In this document: positions 1 through 8,877 of the stretch, in pieces
Layout of the letters: each line of letters starts with the position of its first letter
How positions within the stretch are numbered: the stretch's first letter is position 1
From: Gammaproteobacteria bacterium
GTDB lineage: Bacteria; Pseudomonadota; Gammaproteobacteria; SZUA-229
Direction of reading: 5' to 3'
Length of the DNA: 45,976 bases
Assembly (NCBI GenBank): GCA_013041745.1
Contig: JABDRN010000066.1
Coordinates: 1-45,976, forward strand
Notes under the pieces: generated by a model
What the model was told of the DNA's origin: nothing
What the model saw: the letters and a program-made list of their open reading frames with translations, nothing else
The model's database searches: none
Position numbers and translations under genes: made by a program

Positions 1-420
1 CTCTATGGCATTATCGAATTCGACCTCATTCATCTCCGGGTCGTCGGTCAGGCCGACACCCACCATGGTCTTCAAGCCATTCTCATGAGCGATACGCGGG
101 GTATACTGGTTACCCTCGATACATGAAAAGGTTCTTATCCATCTGGTATAGGGAGTAATGATTCCCAGCCTGGATCGAATTTGCTGTTGCGAGATTTGCG
201 TACCGTGTGATTGCCCATCCATGTATGGGCTGAAGGAAAGCCCGTGGATTTTTTTATCCAGTATTTTTTTAAACAGCGCAACCCTTTCAGCATGAGAAAT
301 ACTGGATAGATCTGACTGTGCCGCCTCTGCTTGTGTCACAGAAAAATGTTCTTTTCTGCCCCAGGGAATCGCACTCGAGCGAGAATGGACCTTAAAATAA
401 TCTCTATAACCTTTTGACAT
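1..420 (-). CDS. Glycoside hydrolase family 17-like protein (N-terminal part, cut by window edge)
   Basis: An open frame begins with ATG at 420 and stays open to base 1, giving 140 residues; the C-terminal part lies outside the window. After a basic N-terminal stretch of about 50 residues comes KIHGLSFSPYMDGQSHG, then a segment with RTFSCIEGNQYTPRIAHE and GLKTMVGVGL. This order (GLxFSPYxDGQ, alternating TRxIRTFS strand, then a GLK strand) resembles the start of the GH17 TIM barrel found in proteobacterial beta-glucan synthesis or remodelling loci. An AGGATACAGG stretch just upstream can serve as ribosome binding site. There is no obvious signal peptide. The catalytic glutamates would lie beyond the edge, so activity cannot be judged. 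Family assignment is from motif recognition only. Confidence 0.68.
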   Translation of the reverse strand, partial: MSKGYRDYFKVHSRSSAIPWGRKEHFSVTQAEAAQSDLSSISHAERVALFKKILDKKIHGLSFSPYMDGQSHGTQISQQQIRSRLGIITPYTRWIRTFSCIEGNQYTPRIAHENGLKTMVGVGLTDDPEMNEVEFDNAIE

Positions 421-734
421 TACCTGTATCCTGTTGAATTTCCTTGCATTTCTCTGTAGATGCATATCATATGGAGCGTATCTGCAAGTCGAGAAGCCTG
501 ATCGGTACAGAGCTAGCACAGTGCTGCTGCAATAGTGGCTTCGCCAATCCTGCCATATAATGCTATATAGCAGTTTGTGTGATAAGAAAACCATTGTCAA
601 ATAGCAGAAATCTGAATTCGAAAGCGATTAATGTGAAATAGCGGGATATAATTGTTTTTGATGACCGCTTATATATCAATGGGGAAGGTGCATCATTGGA
701 TAGTTAGCATGTCTGCAACACGAAAAGAGGAAAG
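421..734. other. Intergenic region between divergent genes
   Basis: This 314-base spacer separates the divergently transcribed GH17-like gene and the CoA-binding protein gene, so it should hold promoters for both. It is AT-rich between about 545 and 690, where several TATA-like hexamers occur. I see no convincing long hairpin, no recognisable operator and no coding frame with a ribosome binding site. Confidence 0.5.
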
Positions 735-1097
735 ATGAAGACTGTTGCCATAATCGGTGCCAGCGATAAACCCGGACGCTATGCAAATATGGCCATGCAT
801 GATCTGCGAGAGCATGGCTATGATGTTGTGCTGGTCAATCCATTTCGATCTGAGATAGAGGGTCACAGGTGTTTCGGATCAGTTGATGAGTATGACGGTG
901 AGATCGATACTGTAACCCTGTATGTCAATCCAGCCAGGTTTCATGGCCATATCGAAGAAGTGATCAAAGCCAGGCCGAGGCGAGTCATAATGAATCCTGG
1001 CACTGAAGATAGACAGCATGAGAGAACTCTGTCCGATGCAGGTATAGAGGTGCAAAGGGCGTGTACCCTCGTGTTGTTGTCACAGGATCAGTTCTAG
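735..1097 (+). CDS. CoA-binding domain protein (YccU-like)
   Basis: A 120-residue protein consisting of a single Rossmann-like CoA-binding domain. It opens with KTVAIIGASDKPGRYANMA, the nucleotide-binding glycine loop typical of the CoA_binding_2 family. It continues with VVLVNPFRSEIEG, and ends with a strand and turn (RVIMNPGTED) and the late IEVQRACTLVLLS. Family members are small cytosolic proteins of about 120-140 residues that bind CoA; their physiological role is largely unknown. GAGGAAAG lies just before the ATG and is a good ribosome binding site. The gene stands alone, with about 190 bases to the next gene. I infer CoA binding from the family; nothing in the neighbourhood indicates a pathway. 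Confidence 0.85.
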   Translation: MKTVAIIGASDKPGRYANMAMHDLREHGYDVVLVNPFRSEIEGHRCFGSVDEYDGEIDTVTLYVNPARFHGHIEEVIKARPRRVIMNPGTEDRQHERTLSDAGIEVQRACTLVLLSQDQF

Positions 1098-1272
1098 AGT
1101 ATCGCTTACCTCCCATCTGCTCTATCAGTCATGACCGATGCTGTCTGTCAGCTTGTAAAAGATTTGCAAAAACTCTGTTTAAAAAATGTAGATTATTAGA
1201 ATTGATTTAATTACACTAGTGTCTCTATTAACAAACCAAGGATGGTAGTTGAAGCCATCCTGGTTGCGAGCA

Positions 1273-1278
1273 TAAGGA
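1273..1278 (+). promoter_or_regulatory. Ribosome binding site deciding the peroxidase start
   Basis: AAGGAG precedes the ATG at 1288 with about nine bases spacing. An earlier ATG at 1282 is followed two codons later by TGA, so 1288 is the only usable start. Confidence 0.7.
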
Positions 1279-1287
1279 GAAAATGCA

Positions 1288-2667
1288 ATGACACATCCAG
1301 TCTGTCATCACGGTACTTCGCAGGCGCGAGGTTGTTCACATATGGGTCTAGGTAACTTTGGAAGGATGTTTCCAGAACTTGATCCACTCTATACTTCATC
1401 AGAACTCATCGAAAAGCTGGGCCGGCCGGGCGGCCTCATGGATACGACGGGTAGAAGCGCGGATAGCAGTATACCGGCAGCCTATACTTTTTTTGCACAG
1501 TTTATCGATCACGATATCACACTCGATGTGACTTCATGTCTGGAAAGCGACCGTGTGCAGGAAGCTGAGAAATTGCCCAACCTGCGTTCGGCCAGTCTCG
1601 ACCTGGATTGCGTATACGGTTTTGGGCCTGAAGCATCACCGCATCTATATGATGGCAGCAGCGGCAAACTGCTGACAGGAAATGCGACAAATCCCGATGA
1701 CCTGGCGCGTGCTAAAGATGGTACGGCATTGATCGGTGATCCGCGTAATGACGAGAACCTTTTCGTATCGCAGTTACAACTCGTGTTTATCCGTTTCCAT
1801 AATAAGCTGATCGATTCCGGACTGAATTTTGAAGAAGCACAGAAAGAAGCGCGCTATCACTATCAGTACATCGTATTGCATGATTTTCTGAAACGCGTAT
1901 GCGATCCGGTGGTATATGAGTTTGCATTGAATAACCTCTATCGTCATAACTATCCGTTTAAATCCTGTATTGATGAATGTGGCAGGCTTGCCATGCCTGT
2001 CGAATTCAGTGTCGCCGCCTACCGCTTTGGCCACTCGATGGTGCGTTCGATATACCCGATAAACAGGCTGCACAGGCGGGTTGAACTGTTTTCAGAAAGC
2101 TTTGGTACAACAGGATTTACCGCAATACCCAAGAGGCTGACGGTCGACTGGCGCTACTTGCTGGATATCGATAGTACGACGTATGCGAAGAGCAGGGCGA
2201 TCGATGAACTGTTGGCCAGGGAGTTGAATGACCTGCCATTCATGCGTGCTGGCGAGCCTGATCCGAACAAGCGATCGCTGTCATTCAGGAACCTGATGCG
2301 AGGCAGGAGCATGGGGCTTCCCTCCGGACAGGACGTGGCAGCAGCGCTGGCCGACTGCGGTTATGACATCGATCCCGGTTTCGATCTGAAGCTTTCGCAG
2401 GTCAGAGGCTACAATGCTCTGTCGCGTCATCTGAAACAGGAATTGAAAGAGAAAACACCGCTGTTCTTTTATATCTTGCGTGAGTCGAAATTCGGTGATG
2501 GCCTTGGCCGTGTCGGCAGTGCGATACTGATGGAAGTGTTCGGGGCGATGCTGACACAATGCAGTACTTCATATCTGAATGCAGAATGCTGGGAACCGAG
2601 CAGGGATATCGTCTCTGCTGATCACGAGCTATCGCTCAGAGATATCGTCACTTACATCTCTAGATAG
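1288..2667 (+). CDS. Bacterial haem peroxidase of the animal peroxidase family
   Basis: A 459-residue protein of the animal haem peroxidase (peroxidase-cyclooxygenase) superfamily. The hallmark FAQFIDHDIT places a candidate distal His at residue 75, with Asp74 as a possible haem-linked residue. LDLDCVYGFG (about residues 104-113) matches the conserved LDLDxVYG turn, and AAYRFGHSMV gives a candidate proximal haem ligand at His249. Known family members oxidise halides, thiocyanate or phenols using hydrogen peroxide. There is no signal peptide or TAT motif at the N-terminus, so the protein looks cytoplasmic unless exported by another route. It is shorter than mammalian peroxidases because the propeptide is absent. 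A hairpin follows the stop codon, and the gene appears to be monocistronic. Substrate is unknown. Confidence 0.85.
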   Translation: MTHPVCHHGTSQARGCSHMGLGNFGRMFPELDPLYTSSELIEKLGRPGGLMDTTGRSADSSIPAAYTFFAQFIDHDITLDVTSCLESDRVQEAEKLPNLRSASLDLDCVYGFGPEASPHLYDGSSGKLLTGNATNPDDLARAKDGTALIGDPRNDENLFVSQLQLVFIRFHNKLIDSGLNFEEAQKEARYHYQYIVLHDFLKRVCDPVVYEFALNNLYRHNYPFKSCIDECGRLAMPVEFSVAAYRFGHSMVRSIYPINRLHRRVELFSESFGTTGFTAIPKRLTVDWRYLLDIDSTTYAKSRAIDELLARELNDLPFMRAGEPDPNKRSLSFRNLMRGRSMGLPSGQDVAAALADCGYDIDPGFDLKLSQVRGYNALSRHLKQELKEKTPLFFYILRESKFGDGLGRVGSAILMEVFGAMLTQCSTSYLNAECWEPSRDIVSADHELSLRDIVTYISR

Positions 2668-2996
2668 CGAGAGGCCTGTCACAGGGACCTGGGAAGTGAT
2701 GTCTAACTTCCCGGTTCCTGGTTTTACTCAGAAAAATGCAGCCGTTTTTTTTCATCTGTAACAGCCTTTTTTAATTACTAGTACAATCGGAAAAAGATGG
2801 TTGAATAAGTCATAATATCTCTCTAGTGATCAGGATTGCTATGTTCGCAGGTATCGCAAGCGCTATCGTTTTCTGCTTCATGAGTGAAATTAATATTGAG
2901 AGGTGCCCTAAAAGCAGGGCTTTATACCGCAGCATTGTGAAGCAGTCGTTTCCCCTGTTATTATCTTGTATCCATTGAATCTGAAGAGAGAGTCGT
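2668..2996. other. Intergenic region between peroxidase and frmA
   Basis: A 329-base spacer. Its first part holds the terminator hairpin of the peroxidase gene. The rest (about 2760-2996) is AT-rich leader for frmA, ending in a GAGAGAG ribosome binding site. No FrmR-type regulator gene is present and I cannot recognise an operator. Confidence 0.5.
2683..2725 (+). terminator. Probable intrinsic terminator after the peroxidase gene
   Basis: The arms at 2683-2697 and 2705-2719 can pair over about 14 base pairs, with one G-T wobble and one bulge (AGGGACCTGGGAAGT against AACTTCCCGGTTCCT). A short T run (GGTTTT) follows, 16 bases after the stop codon. The structure is GC-rich and well placed, although the T tract is modest. 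Confidence 0.7.
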
Positions 2997-4106
2997 ATGA
3001 AAGCCAGAGCTGCAGTTGCATGGGCGCCAAACAAACCGCTCGATATCGAAGAAGTCGAGGTCATGGGGCCAAAAGAAGGCGAGGTCTTGCTGAAGGTAGT
3101 TGCATCCGGTGTCTGCCATACTGATGCTTTCACGCTTTCGGGTGATGATCCAGAAGGCAGCTTTCCCTGTATCCTCGGCCATGAAGGCGGCTGCGAGGTT
3201 GTCGAAGTCGGTCCGGGAGTAAAAAATCTGCAGGTCGGTGATCATGTCATACCGTTATATATTCCTGAGTGCGGTGAATGTGAATATTGTAAATCGACAA
3301 AAACTAATCTTTGCCAGTCTATCGCGTCTACCGTATGGACCGGTTATATGCCTGACGGTACGCGTCGATTTTCAAAAGATGGCAAGGATATCTTTCACTA
3401 CATGGGCTGTTCCACTTTCTCTGAATATACGGTGGTTCCGGAGATTGCCCTGGCCAGGATCAACAGAGCAGCGCCGCTGGACAAGGTCTGCCTGTTGGGC
3501 TGCGGTGTCACTACCGGTATCGGTGCGGTGTTAAATACTGCAAAGGTCGAAGCCGGTTCAACGGTCGCCGTGTTCGGTCTCGGTGGTATCGGCCTGTCCT
3601 GTATCCAGGGCGCAGTGATGGCCGGTGCCGAACGTATCATCGGCATCGATATCAATCCGGACAAGTTTAAATTTGCCGAGCAGCTGGGCGCGACTGATTT
3701 CGTAAATCCCGATGAGGTCGACGGTTCTTTCGTCGAATACATGCAGGATACTTTCGACGGTGGTCCGGACTATTCGTTCGAATGTATCGGTAATACTCAT
3801 GTCATGCGTGATGCGCTGGAATGTACTCATATGGGCTGGGGTGTGTCTACTGTTATCGGTGTTGCCGGTGCCGGGCAGACGATCGAGACTCGTCCGTTCA
3901 ACCTGGTCGTCGGTCGTACCTGGAAAGGTACCGCCTTTGGCGGGGTCAAAGGCAGAACTGAGCTGCCAGGTTATGTCGAGCGTTATATGTCCGGCCAGAT
4001 CGAACTGGACAGCCTGGTGACACATACCATGCCGCTGGATGATATCAACCGGGCATTCGAGCTGATGCATAAGGGCGAAAGTATACGCTCGGTCATCATC
4101 TTTTAA
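2997..4106 (+). CDS. frmA: S-(hydroxymethyl)glutathione dehydrogenase (class III alcohol dehydrogenase)
   Basis: This cytosolic enzyme oxidises S-hydroxymethylglutathione, the spontaneous adduct of formaldehyde and GSH, to S-formylglutathione with NAD. The 369 residues match the usual class III length. Catalytic zinc ligands are visible as Cys40 in SGVCHTD, His62-Glu63 in LGHEGG and the Cys in LLGCGVTTG. The structural zinc site is Cys92, Cys95, Cys98 and Cys106 in [15 protein letters not shown]. The coenzyme-binding Rossmann loop is [14 protein letters not shown]. The gene ends directly against the S-formylglutathione hydrolase gene, forming the standard two-gene formaldehyde detoxification unit. 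Family members also reduce S-nitrosoglutathione. The name adhC would be equally acceptable. Confidence 0.96.
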   Translation: MKARAAVAWAPNKPLDIEEVEVMGPKEGEVLLKVVASGVCHTDAFTLSGDDPEGSFPCILGHEGGCEVVEVGPGVKNLQVGDHVIPLYIPECGECEYCKSTKTNLCQSIASTVWTGYMPDGTRRFSKDGKDIFHYMGCSTFSEYTVVPEIALARINRAAPLDKVCLLGCGVTTGIGAVLNTAKVEAGSTVAVFGLGGIGLSCIQGAVMAGAERIIGIDINPDKFKFAEQLGATDFVNPDEVDGSFVEYMQDTFDGGPDYSFECIGNTHVMRDALECTHMGWGVSTVIGVAGAGQTIETRPFNLVVGRTWKGTAFGGVKGRTELPGYVERYMSGQIELDSLVTHTMPLDDINRAFELMHKGESIRSVIIF

Positions 4107-4121
4107 GTGACGGGTAACAAT

Positions 4122-4961
4122 ATGCAACAGATAGAGAGCATCAAGGAGTTCGGCGGTTATCTTAATCGCTATCACCATCAATCGGACAGCTGCCATTGCC
4201 AGATGACGTTCTCCGTCTATCTGCCGCCACAGGCTGCGGCAGGAAAAGTCCCGGCACTGTACTGGTTATCCGGGCTCACCTGTACCGATGATAATGCGCG
4301 GGTGAAGGCGGGGGCGCAGCGATATGCTGCTGAGCATGGTATCGCGCTGGTTTTCCCCGATACCAGTCCACGTGGTGATGATGTGGCGGATGAAGCAGAG
4401 CGTTATGATCTTGGCCAGGGTGCCGGTTTCTATGTCAACGCTACGCAACAGCCATGGGCCGTGCATTACCAGATGTATGATTATGTCACTCAGGAGCTTC
4501 CTGCACTACTGGAAGCAAACCTGCCCTTGTTGTCGGGCGTGAGATCGATCAGTGGTCATTCGATGGGCGGACATGGCGCATTGATCTGTGCACTCAAAAA
4601 TCCGCAGAGTTATAAGTCGGTATCAGCTTTTTCGCCGATATGTAATCCGGTCAACTGTGGCTGGGGCAGCGGCTGTTTCGATGCCTACCTGGGGGAGGAT
4701 GTCAGCACATGGCAGGCTTATGATGCTACCCTGCTGGTCGATGCAGGTGCCAGGGTTGCAGATATCCTTATCGATCAGGGAACAGCTGATGAGTTTTATG
4801 ATGACAAGCAGCTGTTACCGGAAAACTTTCGGGAAGCATGTGAGAGAGAAGGGCAGCCGGTGACCATCCGTATGCAGGAGGGGTATGATCACAGTTATCA
4901 TTTCATTGCGACTTTTATCGGTGAGCACATCGCTTATCATGCCAGGGCTTTGAAAGCCTGA
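4122..4961 (+). CDS. frmB: S-formylglutathione hydrolase
   Basis: Second enzyme of glutathione-dependent formaldehyde oxidation: it hydrolyses S-formylglutathione to formate and GSH. The 279-residue alpha/beta hydrolase begins MQQIESIKEFGGYLNRY and carries WLSGLTCTDDN (oxyanion and substrate region). The nucleophile is Ser147 in ISGHSMGGHGA, the acid Asp223 in DQGTADEF, and the base His257 in GYDHSYHF. An in-frame GTG at 4107, directly after the frmA stop, could add five residues. I prefer ATG at 4122 because it gives the N-terminus usual for the family. The gap to frmA is 15 bases, so the genes are almost certainly co-transcribed. The next feature is a tRNA gene on the other strand. Confidence 0.95.
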   Translation: MQQIESIKEFGGYLNRYHHQSDSCHCQMTFSVYLPPQAAAGKVPALYWLSGLTCTDDNARVKAGAQRYAAEHGIALVFPDTSPRGDDVADEAERYDLGQGAGFYVNATQQPWAVHYQMYDYVTQELPALLEANLPLLSGVRSISGHSMGGHGALICALKNPQSYKSVSAFSPICNPVNCGWGSGCFDAYLGEDVSTWQAYDATLLVDAGARVADILIDQGTADEFYDDKQLLPENFREACEREGQPVTIRMQEGYDHSYHFIATFIGEHIAYHARALKA

Positions 4962-4971
4962 GTTAAAATAT

Positions 4972-5048
<77 letters not shown>

Positions 5049-5150
5049 ATTAATTTCTCCTGCACCGAGTTAACTTCTGGGCACATGCAAGAAGCTTATT
5101 CTATAGTTTTTTGGCGACTAAAAAAATATCAAATCCGATGAAGTGAGCGT

Positions 5151-6023
5151 TTATTTCTCTGGGCAGATCTGCTGGTAGATCGATGAGTAGTCCATGGTAT
5201 CCATGCCATTTTCAACCGTCTGGGCGGTTATCCTCTCGATGCCTTCCAGTGCACCGGTATTCAGCCCGGCTGCTTTTGCATCCTCGATAAATAGCCGAAT
5301 GTCTTTCAGCAGGTGTCGTGTCGAGAAGTTTGCCTTGCCGAAGTCCCTGTCCAGGTATTTCTGCAGCTTCTTGTCATAGGTTTTTGCATACAGCGCGCTT
5401 TCGCGTACGGTGTCCATGAAAAGGTCAGTATCGACACCGTTCTTTATCGCATAACCCAGGCTCAGTGAAAAGCCTGCGGTCAGTGAAGCGATCAACTGGT
5501 TCATCGCCAGTTTAAGTGCGGCAGCGGAGCCGATATCACCGATACGTCTGGGTGAGGTGCCTAATACCTGTAATGTCGGCAAAGCAGCCTCGAATATGTC
5601 TCTGCTACCGCCTGCCATGATGATCAGGGTGCCGTTGTCCGCCTCAGGGATGCTGCCCAGGACGGGCGCTTCAAGGTAGTGGCCGCCATAAGAAGATACC
5701 GCCTGTGCGATCTCTTTTGACTGTGATGGTGAGATGGTGGCCATCTGTATGATAGTTTTATCCTGCAGGTTTTTTTGTATGCCAGATTGTTGCTTGAGCA
5801 GCAGTAGGTCATTTATCGCATCAGCATCACTGAGCATGAGGATGATGGTGCTGGAATTACTGATGAGATCATCAGCCGTGCTGCACAGGATGGCATCACT
5901 GTCTTCCAGGTTTTTAATATTTTCCAGAGTACGGTTATAAATCCTGACCGTAAAACCCTGTGACAGAAAGCGTTCAACGAACGCCTGTCCCATCAGGCCT
6001 ATGCCTATGATACCTATATCCAC
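5151..6023 (-). CDS. Beta-hydroxyacid dehydrogenase family NAD(P)-dependent oxidoreductase
   Basis: A 290-residue enzyme of the 3-hydroxyisobutyrate dehydrogenase/glyoxylate-succinic semialdehyde reductase family. The N-terminal Rossmann fold starts MDIGIIGIGLMGQAFVERF, followed by VRIYNRT, whose basic residue suggests NADPH preference. The substrate-binding motif appears as EAPVLGSIPEADNGTL, and the catalytic lysine should be that in AALKLAMNQLIASL. The C-terminal all-helical domain contains RHLLKDIRLFIEDA, where the conserved lysine-aspartate pair is present. Length is normal. The enzyme reduces or oxidises a small beta-hydroxyacid or semialdehyde; the substrate cannot be read from sequence. 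The gene lies alone between tRNA-Pro and a small exported protein gene on the opposite strand. Confidence 0.88.
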   Translation of the reverse strand: MDIGIIGIGLMGQAFVERFLSQGFTVRIYNRTLENIKNLEDSDAILCSTADDLISNSSTIILMLSDADAINDLLLLKQQSGIQKNLQDKTIIQMATISPSQSKEIAQAVSSYGGHYLEAPVLGSIPEADNGTLIIMAGGSRDIFEAALPTLQVLGTSPRRIGDIGSAAALKLAMNQLIASLTAGFSLSLGYAIKNGVDTDLFMDTVRESALYAKTYDKKLQKYLDRDFGKANFSTRHLLKDIRLFIEDAKAAGLNTGALEGIERITAQTVENGMDTMDYSSIYQQICPEK

Positions 6024-6189
6024 GATTCACCTTATGTCTTATATTCGAAAGCATTTATTGTAACAACTCAAGACGGCATATCTAATTATTATGGAAAAAA
6101 GAGCCAGCCAGCAACGACCTTGCGCTTGATTATGAAAGCATGTAAATATTAACCTCAATCTAGAGATACTCATTAAGAAGGAGCACCAC

Positions 6190-6603
6190 ATGAAAAAGAT
6201 AGTGATTACAATATTATGTTTACTGCCGGTAACATCTTTTGCGCAGAACCCGATGGGTATGAGTGATGAAGATATGCAGAAGATGATGCAGCAGATGCAG
6301 GAAGCGCAGGCCTGTATGGAGAAAATCGACCAGTCTGAATTAGATAGACTGGAGAAAAAAGCTGATGCATTTGAAGCTGAGATGAGATCTCTGTGCGCCA
6401 GTGGTAAGCGTGACGCAGCCCAGGACAGAGCGATGGTCTATATGAAAGAAGTTGTAAACAGTCCGGTGGTGCAGCAAGCGAAGCGATGCGGTGAGAAGAT
6501 GCAGGGTATGATGCAAGGTATGATGCAGGGAATGAATCAGCAAGGCTCACTCATGACAGAGGATAAGGATTACACCAGTATGCATGTCTGTGATTCTTAT
6601 TGA
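6190..6603 (+). CDS. Small exported Met/Gln-rich protein of unknown function
   Basis: A 137-residue protein with a clear Sec signal peptide (MKKIVITILCLLPVTSFAQ, cleavage likely after FA). The mature protein has clustered methionines and glutamines: MGMSDEDMQKMMQQMQEAQ near its start and a threefold MQGM run (GEKMQGMMQGMMQGMNQQ) near residues 105-122. Three cysteines lie in the mature part in addition to one in the terminal VCDSY. A helical charged segment (residues about 45-80) lies between. Methionine clusters of this type occur in periplasmic copper-handling proteins, but no neighbour supports that role, so I make no functional call. GAAGGAGCACCAC upstream is a strong ribosome binding site. 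Confidence 0.8.
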   Translation: MKKIVITILCLLPVTSFAQNPMGMSDEDMQKMMQQMQEAQACMEKIDQSELDRLEKKADAFEAEMRSLCASGKRDAAQDRAMVYMKEVVNSPVVQQAKRCGEKMQGMMQGMMQGMNQQGSLMTEDKDYTSMHVCDSY

Positions 6604-6707
6604 TCGGCGCTGTAGAAATATATAGCGGTATCTCAATAGAATGCCTCTGCTCACTTGTCTGTAACGTGATATGAGTCATAGCGATAGAGCGTTCATAGTG
6701 TAAACCG

Positions 6708-7682
6708 ATGAAGGCCGTTATACATACCAGGTATGGACCACCAGATATACTTAAGCTTGGTGAGATAGAGCTGCCAGTAGCGAAAGACGATGAAGTGCTG
6801 GTCAGGGTCCATGCTGCCACTGTGAATCGTACCGATTGCGCAAACCACAGGGCGAAACCGTTTTTTATGCGTTTCGTTACTGGTCTGCTCAGGCCAAAGA
6901 AGAATGTTCCGGGTACTGAGTTTGCAGGCGTGATCGAAGCGGTAGGTAACAGGATATCATCGCTCGAGCCGGGTGAGAAAGTATTTGGTTTTGATGATGA
7001 AGTTTCAGGCTCGCAAGCGCAATACCTGGCGATAACGGATGAAAAGGTAGCCAGGATGCCTGAGGGTGTAACATTTGGGCAGGCGGCGGCCAGTTCTGAA
7101 GGTTTTCATTATGCCTATAACTTTATCAATAAGGTCCGGATTGAACAGGGGCAGGATGTGCTCGTTAATGGTGCCACCGGTGCGATCGGTTCAGCGATGG
7201 TGCAGCTGCTGGAGTATTACCAAGTGAACGTAACTGCCGTTTGTGCGGCGAAGAATATAGAACTGGTGAAATCGTTAGGTGCGAATAGAGTAATCGATTT
7301 CGAAAATGAGGATTTTACAAAAGACGATAAAAGATATGATTATGTTTTTGATACAGTCGGTAAGAGTTCATTTTTTAAATGCATGAAACTGCTTAAACCG
7401 GGCGGTATATATATTTCGTCTGACCTAGGCTATATGGCGCAAAATCTCTTCCTGCCATTGATAACGCCGCTCATAAAACCATTTTTTAAAGCTAAGAAAA
7501 CTGTGTTTCCGGTACCTGTTGATATCAAGGCAAGCCTGTCTTTAGTCAGAGAACTCATCGAGCAAGGCAGGTTCAAGGCAGTGATCGATCGATCATTCCT
7601 GCTCGAGGAAATCGTCGAGGCATATAACTATGTCGAAACCGGTGAAAAGACAGGGAATGTCGTAATAACTGTCGATAATTAA
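6708..7682 (+). CDS. Zinc-independent MDR oxidoreductase (quinone oxidoreductase-like)
   Basis: A 324-residue member of the medium-chain dehydrogenase/reductase superfamily. The N-terminal GroES-like domain begins MKAVIHTRYGPPDILKLGEI and contains VNRTDCANH and GTEFAGVIEAVG. The cofactor domain has VLVNGATGAIGSAMVQLLEYY followed by CAAKNIELVKSLGANRVIDF. The structural zinc Cys cluster and the catalytic zinc ligands of alcohol dehydrogenases are absent, which points to the NADPH:quinone reductase or enoyl reductase branch. The C-terminal EAYNYVETGEKTGNVVI is typical. Short loops and a normal length suggest an intact enzyme. There is no operon partner: the next gene is convergent. The substrate is unknown. 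Confidence 0.87.
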   Translation: MKAVIHTRYGPPDILKLGEIELPVAKDDEVLVRVHAATVNRTDCANHRAKPFFMRFVTGLLRPKKNVPGTEFAGVIEAVGNRISSLEPGEKVFGFDDEVSGSQAQYLAITDEKVARMPEGVTFGQAAASSEGFHYAYNFINKVRIEQGQDVLVNGATGAIGSAMVQLLEYYQVNVTAVCAAKNIELVKSLGANRVIDFENEDFTKDDKRYDYVFDTVGKSSFFKCMKLLKPGGIYISSDLGYMAQNLFLPLITPLIKPFFKAKKTVFPVPVDIKASLSLVRELIEQGRFKAVIDRSFLLEEIVEAYNYVETGEKTGNVVITVDN

Positions 7683-7728
7683 AATCAAGCACCTGTTCTC
7701 GACTTGGCCTGGCTTTAAAAAACGGTCG

Positions 7729-8853
7729 CTAACTACAGATGATTCTCTGGTTTAACATCAACCAGTTTTTTCTCTGCTGTAAAAAGTTCGTCTTGAGCGT
7801 TTCAACTTTCGTCTTCAGTTCATCGAGGTCATAGTTTTCCAGTACAGAGTTCTTACTCGCTTCCAACCATTGTTTCTTTGCCTGAGAGAACTCATTTATC
7901 CTGTTCAGTAGTTTTTCATACTCCTGCTGTAGACGCAGGATCAACGCGTCAGCATGCGGCAGTTGTGCAAGTTTTCGAGATGTCGAGATAAGAAGCATCT
8001 GTGCTCGACAGGCCTCGATCCTCTCGCTCGGTGTGCGGTACAAATTTTTTGCCAGGCCGAGCCATGCCATGCTTCGGATCAACCATTTTGTCGGATCGAA
8101 CTGCCACCAGCGAATACCATTGCGATAGTCGCGTTGAAAACTGTGGTGGTAGTTATGGTAACCCTCACCCATGGTCAGCAAAGCGAGGACGCTGTTATCG
8201 CGCGAGGAGTTACTATCTGAATACGGCTGTTTACCCCAGATATGTGCCAGTGAATTGATGAAGAAGGTCAGATGGTGGGAGATCGCCAGTCGCGCTACTC
8301 CAGCAAGCAGCAGCATTCCCAGTATGTCACCGTGCCATACGCCAAGTGCGACAGGTATACCAAAATTAAGTGATAACACCAGTGGCATGTAATGACGATG
8401 CTGCCACATGACGATGGCATCCTGCTGCAGGTCACGACAGTTGCTGTACTGCGTGTCGTGTTCAGTATCGTAATCACGTAGCATCCAGCCGATATGGGAG
8501 TACCAGAATCCACGGCCGGCGGAGTAGGGGTCTTTCTGGTCGTCATCCACAAAACGATGGTGTCGGCGGTGATCAGAAGCCCAGTGCAGGATACTGTTCT
8601 GGGTTGCGAAGGTGCCGCCGAGGGCGAGCGCCAGTCTGAGCAGCCAGTGTGCCTCATAGGAGCGATGTGACCATAGCCGGTGATATCCGGCGGTGATGGA
8701 GATCTCACAGATCGCGATACCGATAACCATGGCGGCTATCTGCCAGCCGTCGAAACCATGTATGAAAGCATAGGCGGGTACGCCGATCAGTGTGATCAGG
8801 CCGGTCAGGGTGAAGACGCTGATATTCAGCCAGAGCAGTTGGGGTTTTTTCAT
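7729..8853 (-). CDS. Acyl-CoA delta-9-type fatty acid desaturase
   Basis: An integral membrane di-iron desaturase of 374 residues. The three histidine boxes are HRLWSH (58-63), HRRHH (95-99, within WASDHRRHHRF) and HNYHH (233-237, within GEGYHNYHHSF), as in stearoyl-CoA type desaturases; a further His204 sits in SLAHIWG. Hydrophobic helices are near residues 8-30, 37-55, 70-88, 155-175 and 178-198. Beyond the usual end of the domain (about residue 275) there is a charged helical extension of roughly 95 residues likely to form a coiled coil. The gene is divergent from a FabR-like repressor with a FabR-like operator between them, which suggests control by the unsaturated/saturated acyl ratio. 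It introduces double bonds into pre-formed acyl chains using oxygen. Confidence 0.92.
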   Translation of the reverse strand: MKKPQLLWLNISVFTLTGLITLIGVPAYAFIHGFDGWQIAAMVIGIAICEISITAGYHRLWSHRSYEAHWLLRLALALGGTFATQNSILHWASDHRRHHRFVDDDQKDPYSAGRGFWYSHIGWMLRDYDTEHDTQYSNCRDLQQDAIVMWQHRHYMPLVLSLNFGIPVALGVWHGDILGMLLLAGVARLAISHHLTFFINSLAHIWGKQPYSDSNSSRDNSVLALLTMGEGYHNYHHSFQRDYRNGIRWWQFDPTKWLIRSMAWLGLAKNLYRTPSERIEACRAQMLLISTSRKLAQLPHADALILRLQQEYEKLLNRINEFSQAKKQWLEASKNSVLENYDLDELKTKVETLKTNFLQQRKNWLMLNQRIICS

Positions 8854-8877
8854 TATGTATATCCAGGATTTACTTTA

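Noticed and set aside
2841-2978. A 45-codon frame (MFAGIASAIVFCF...) in the spacer before frmA.
   Set aside because: It has a weak AGGA-type site but no similarity to FrmR or any family I know, and it lies in an AT-rich leader. The composition does not look coding.
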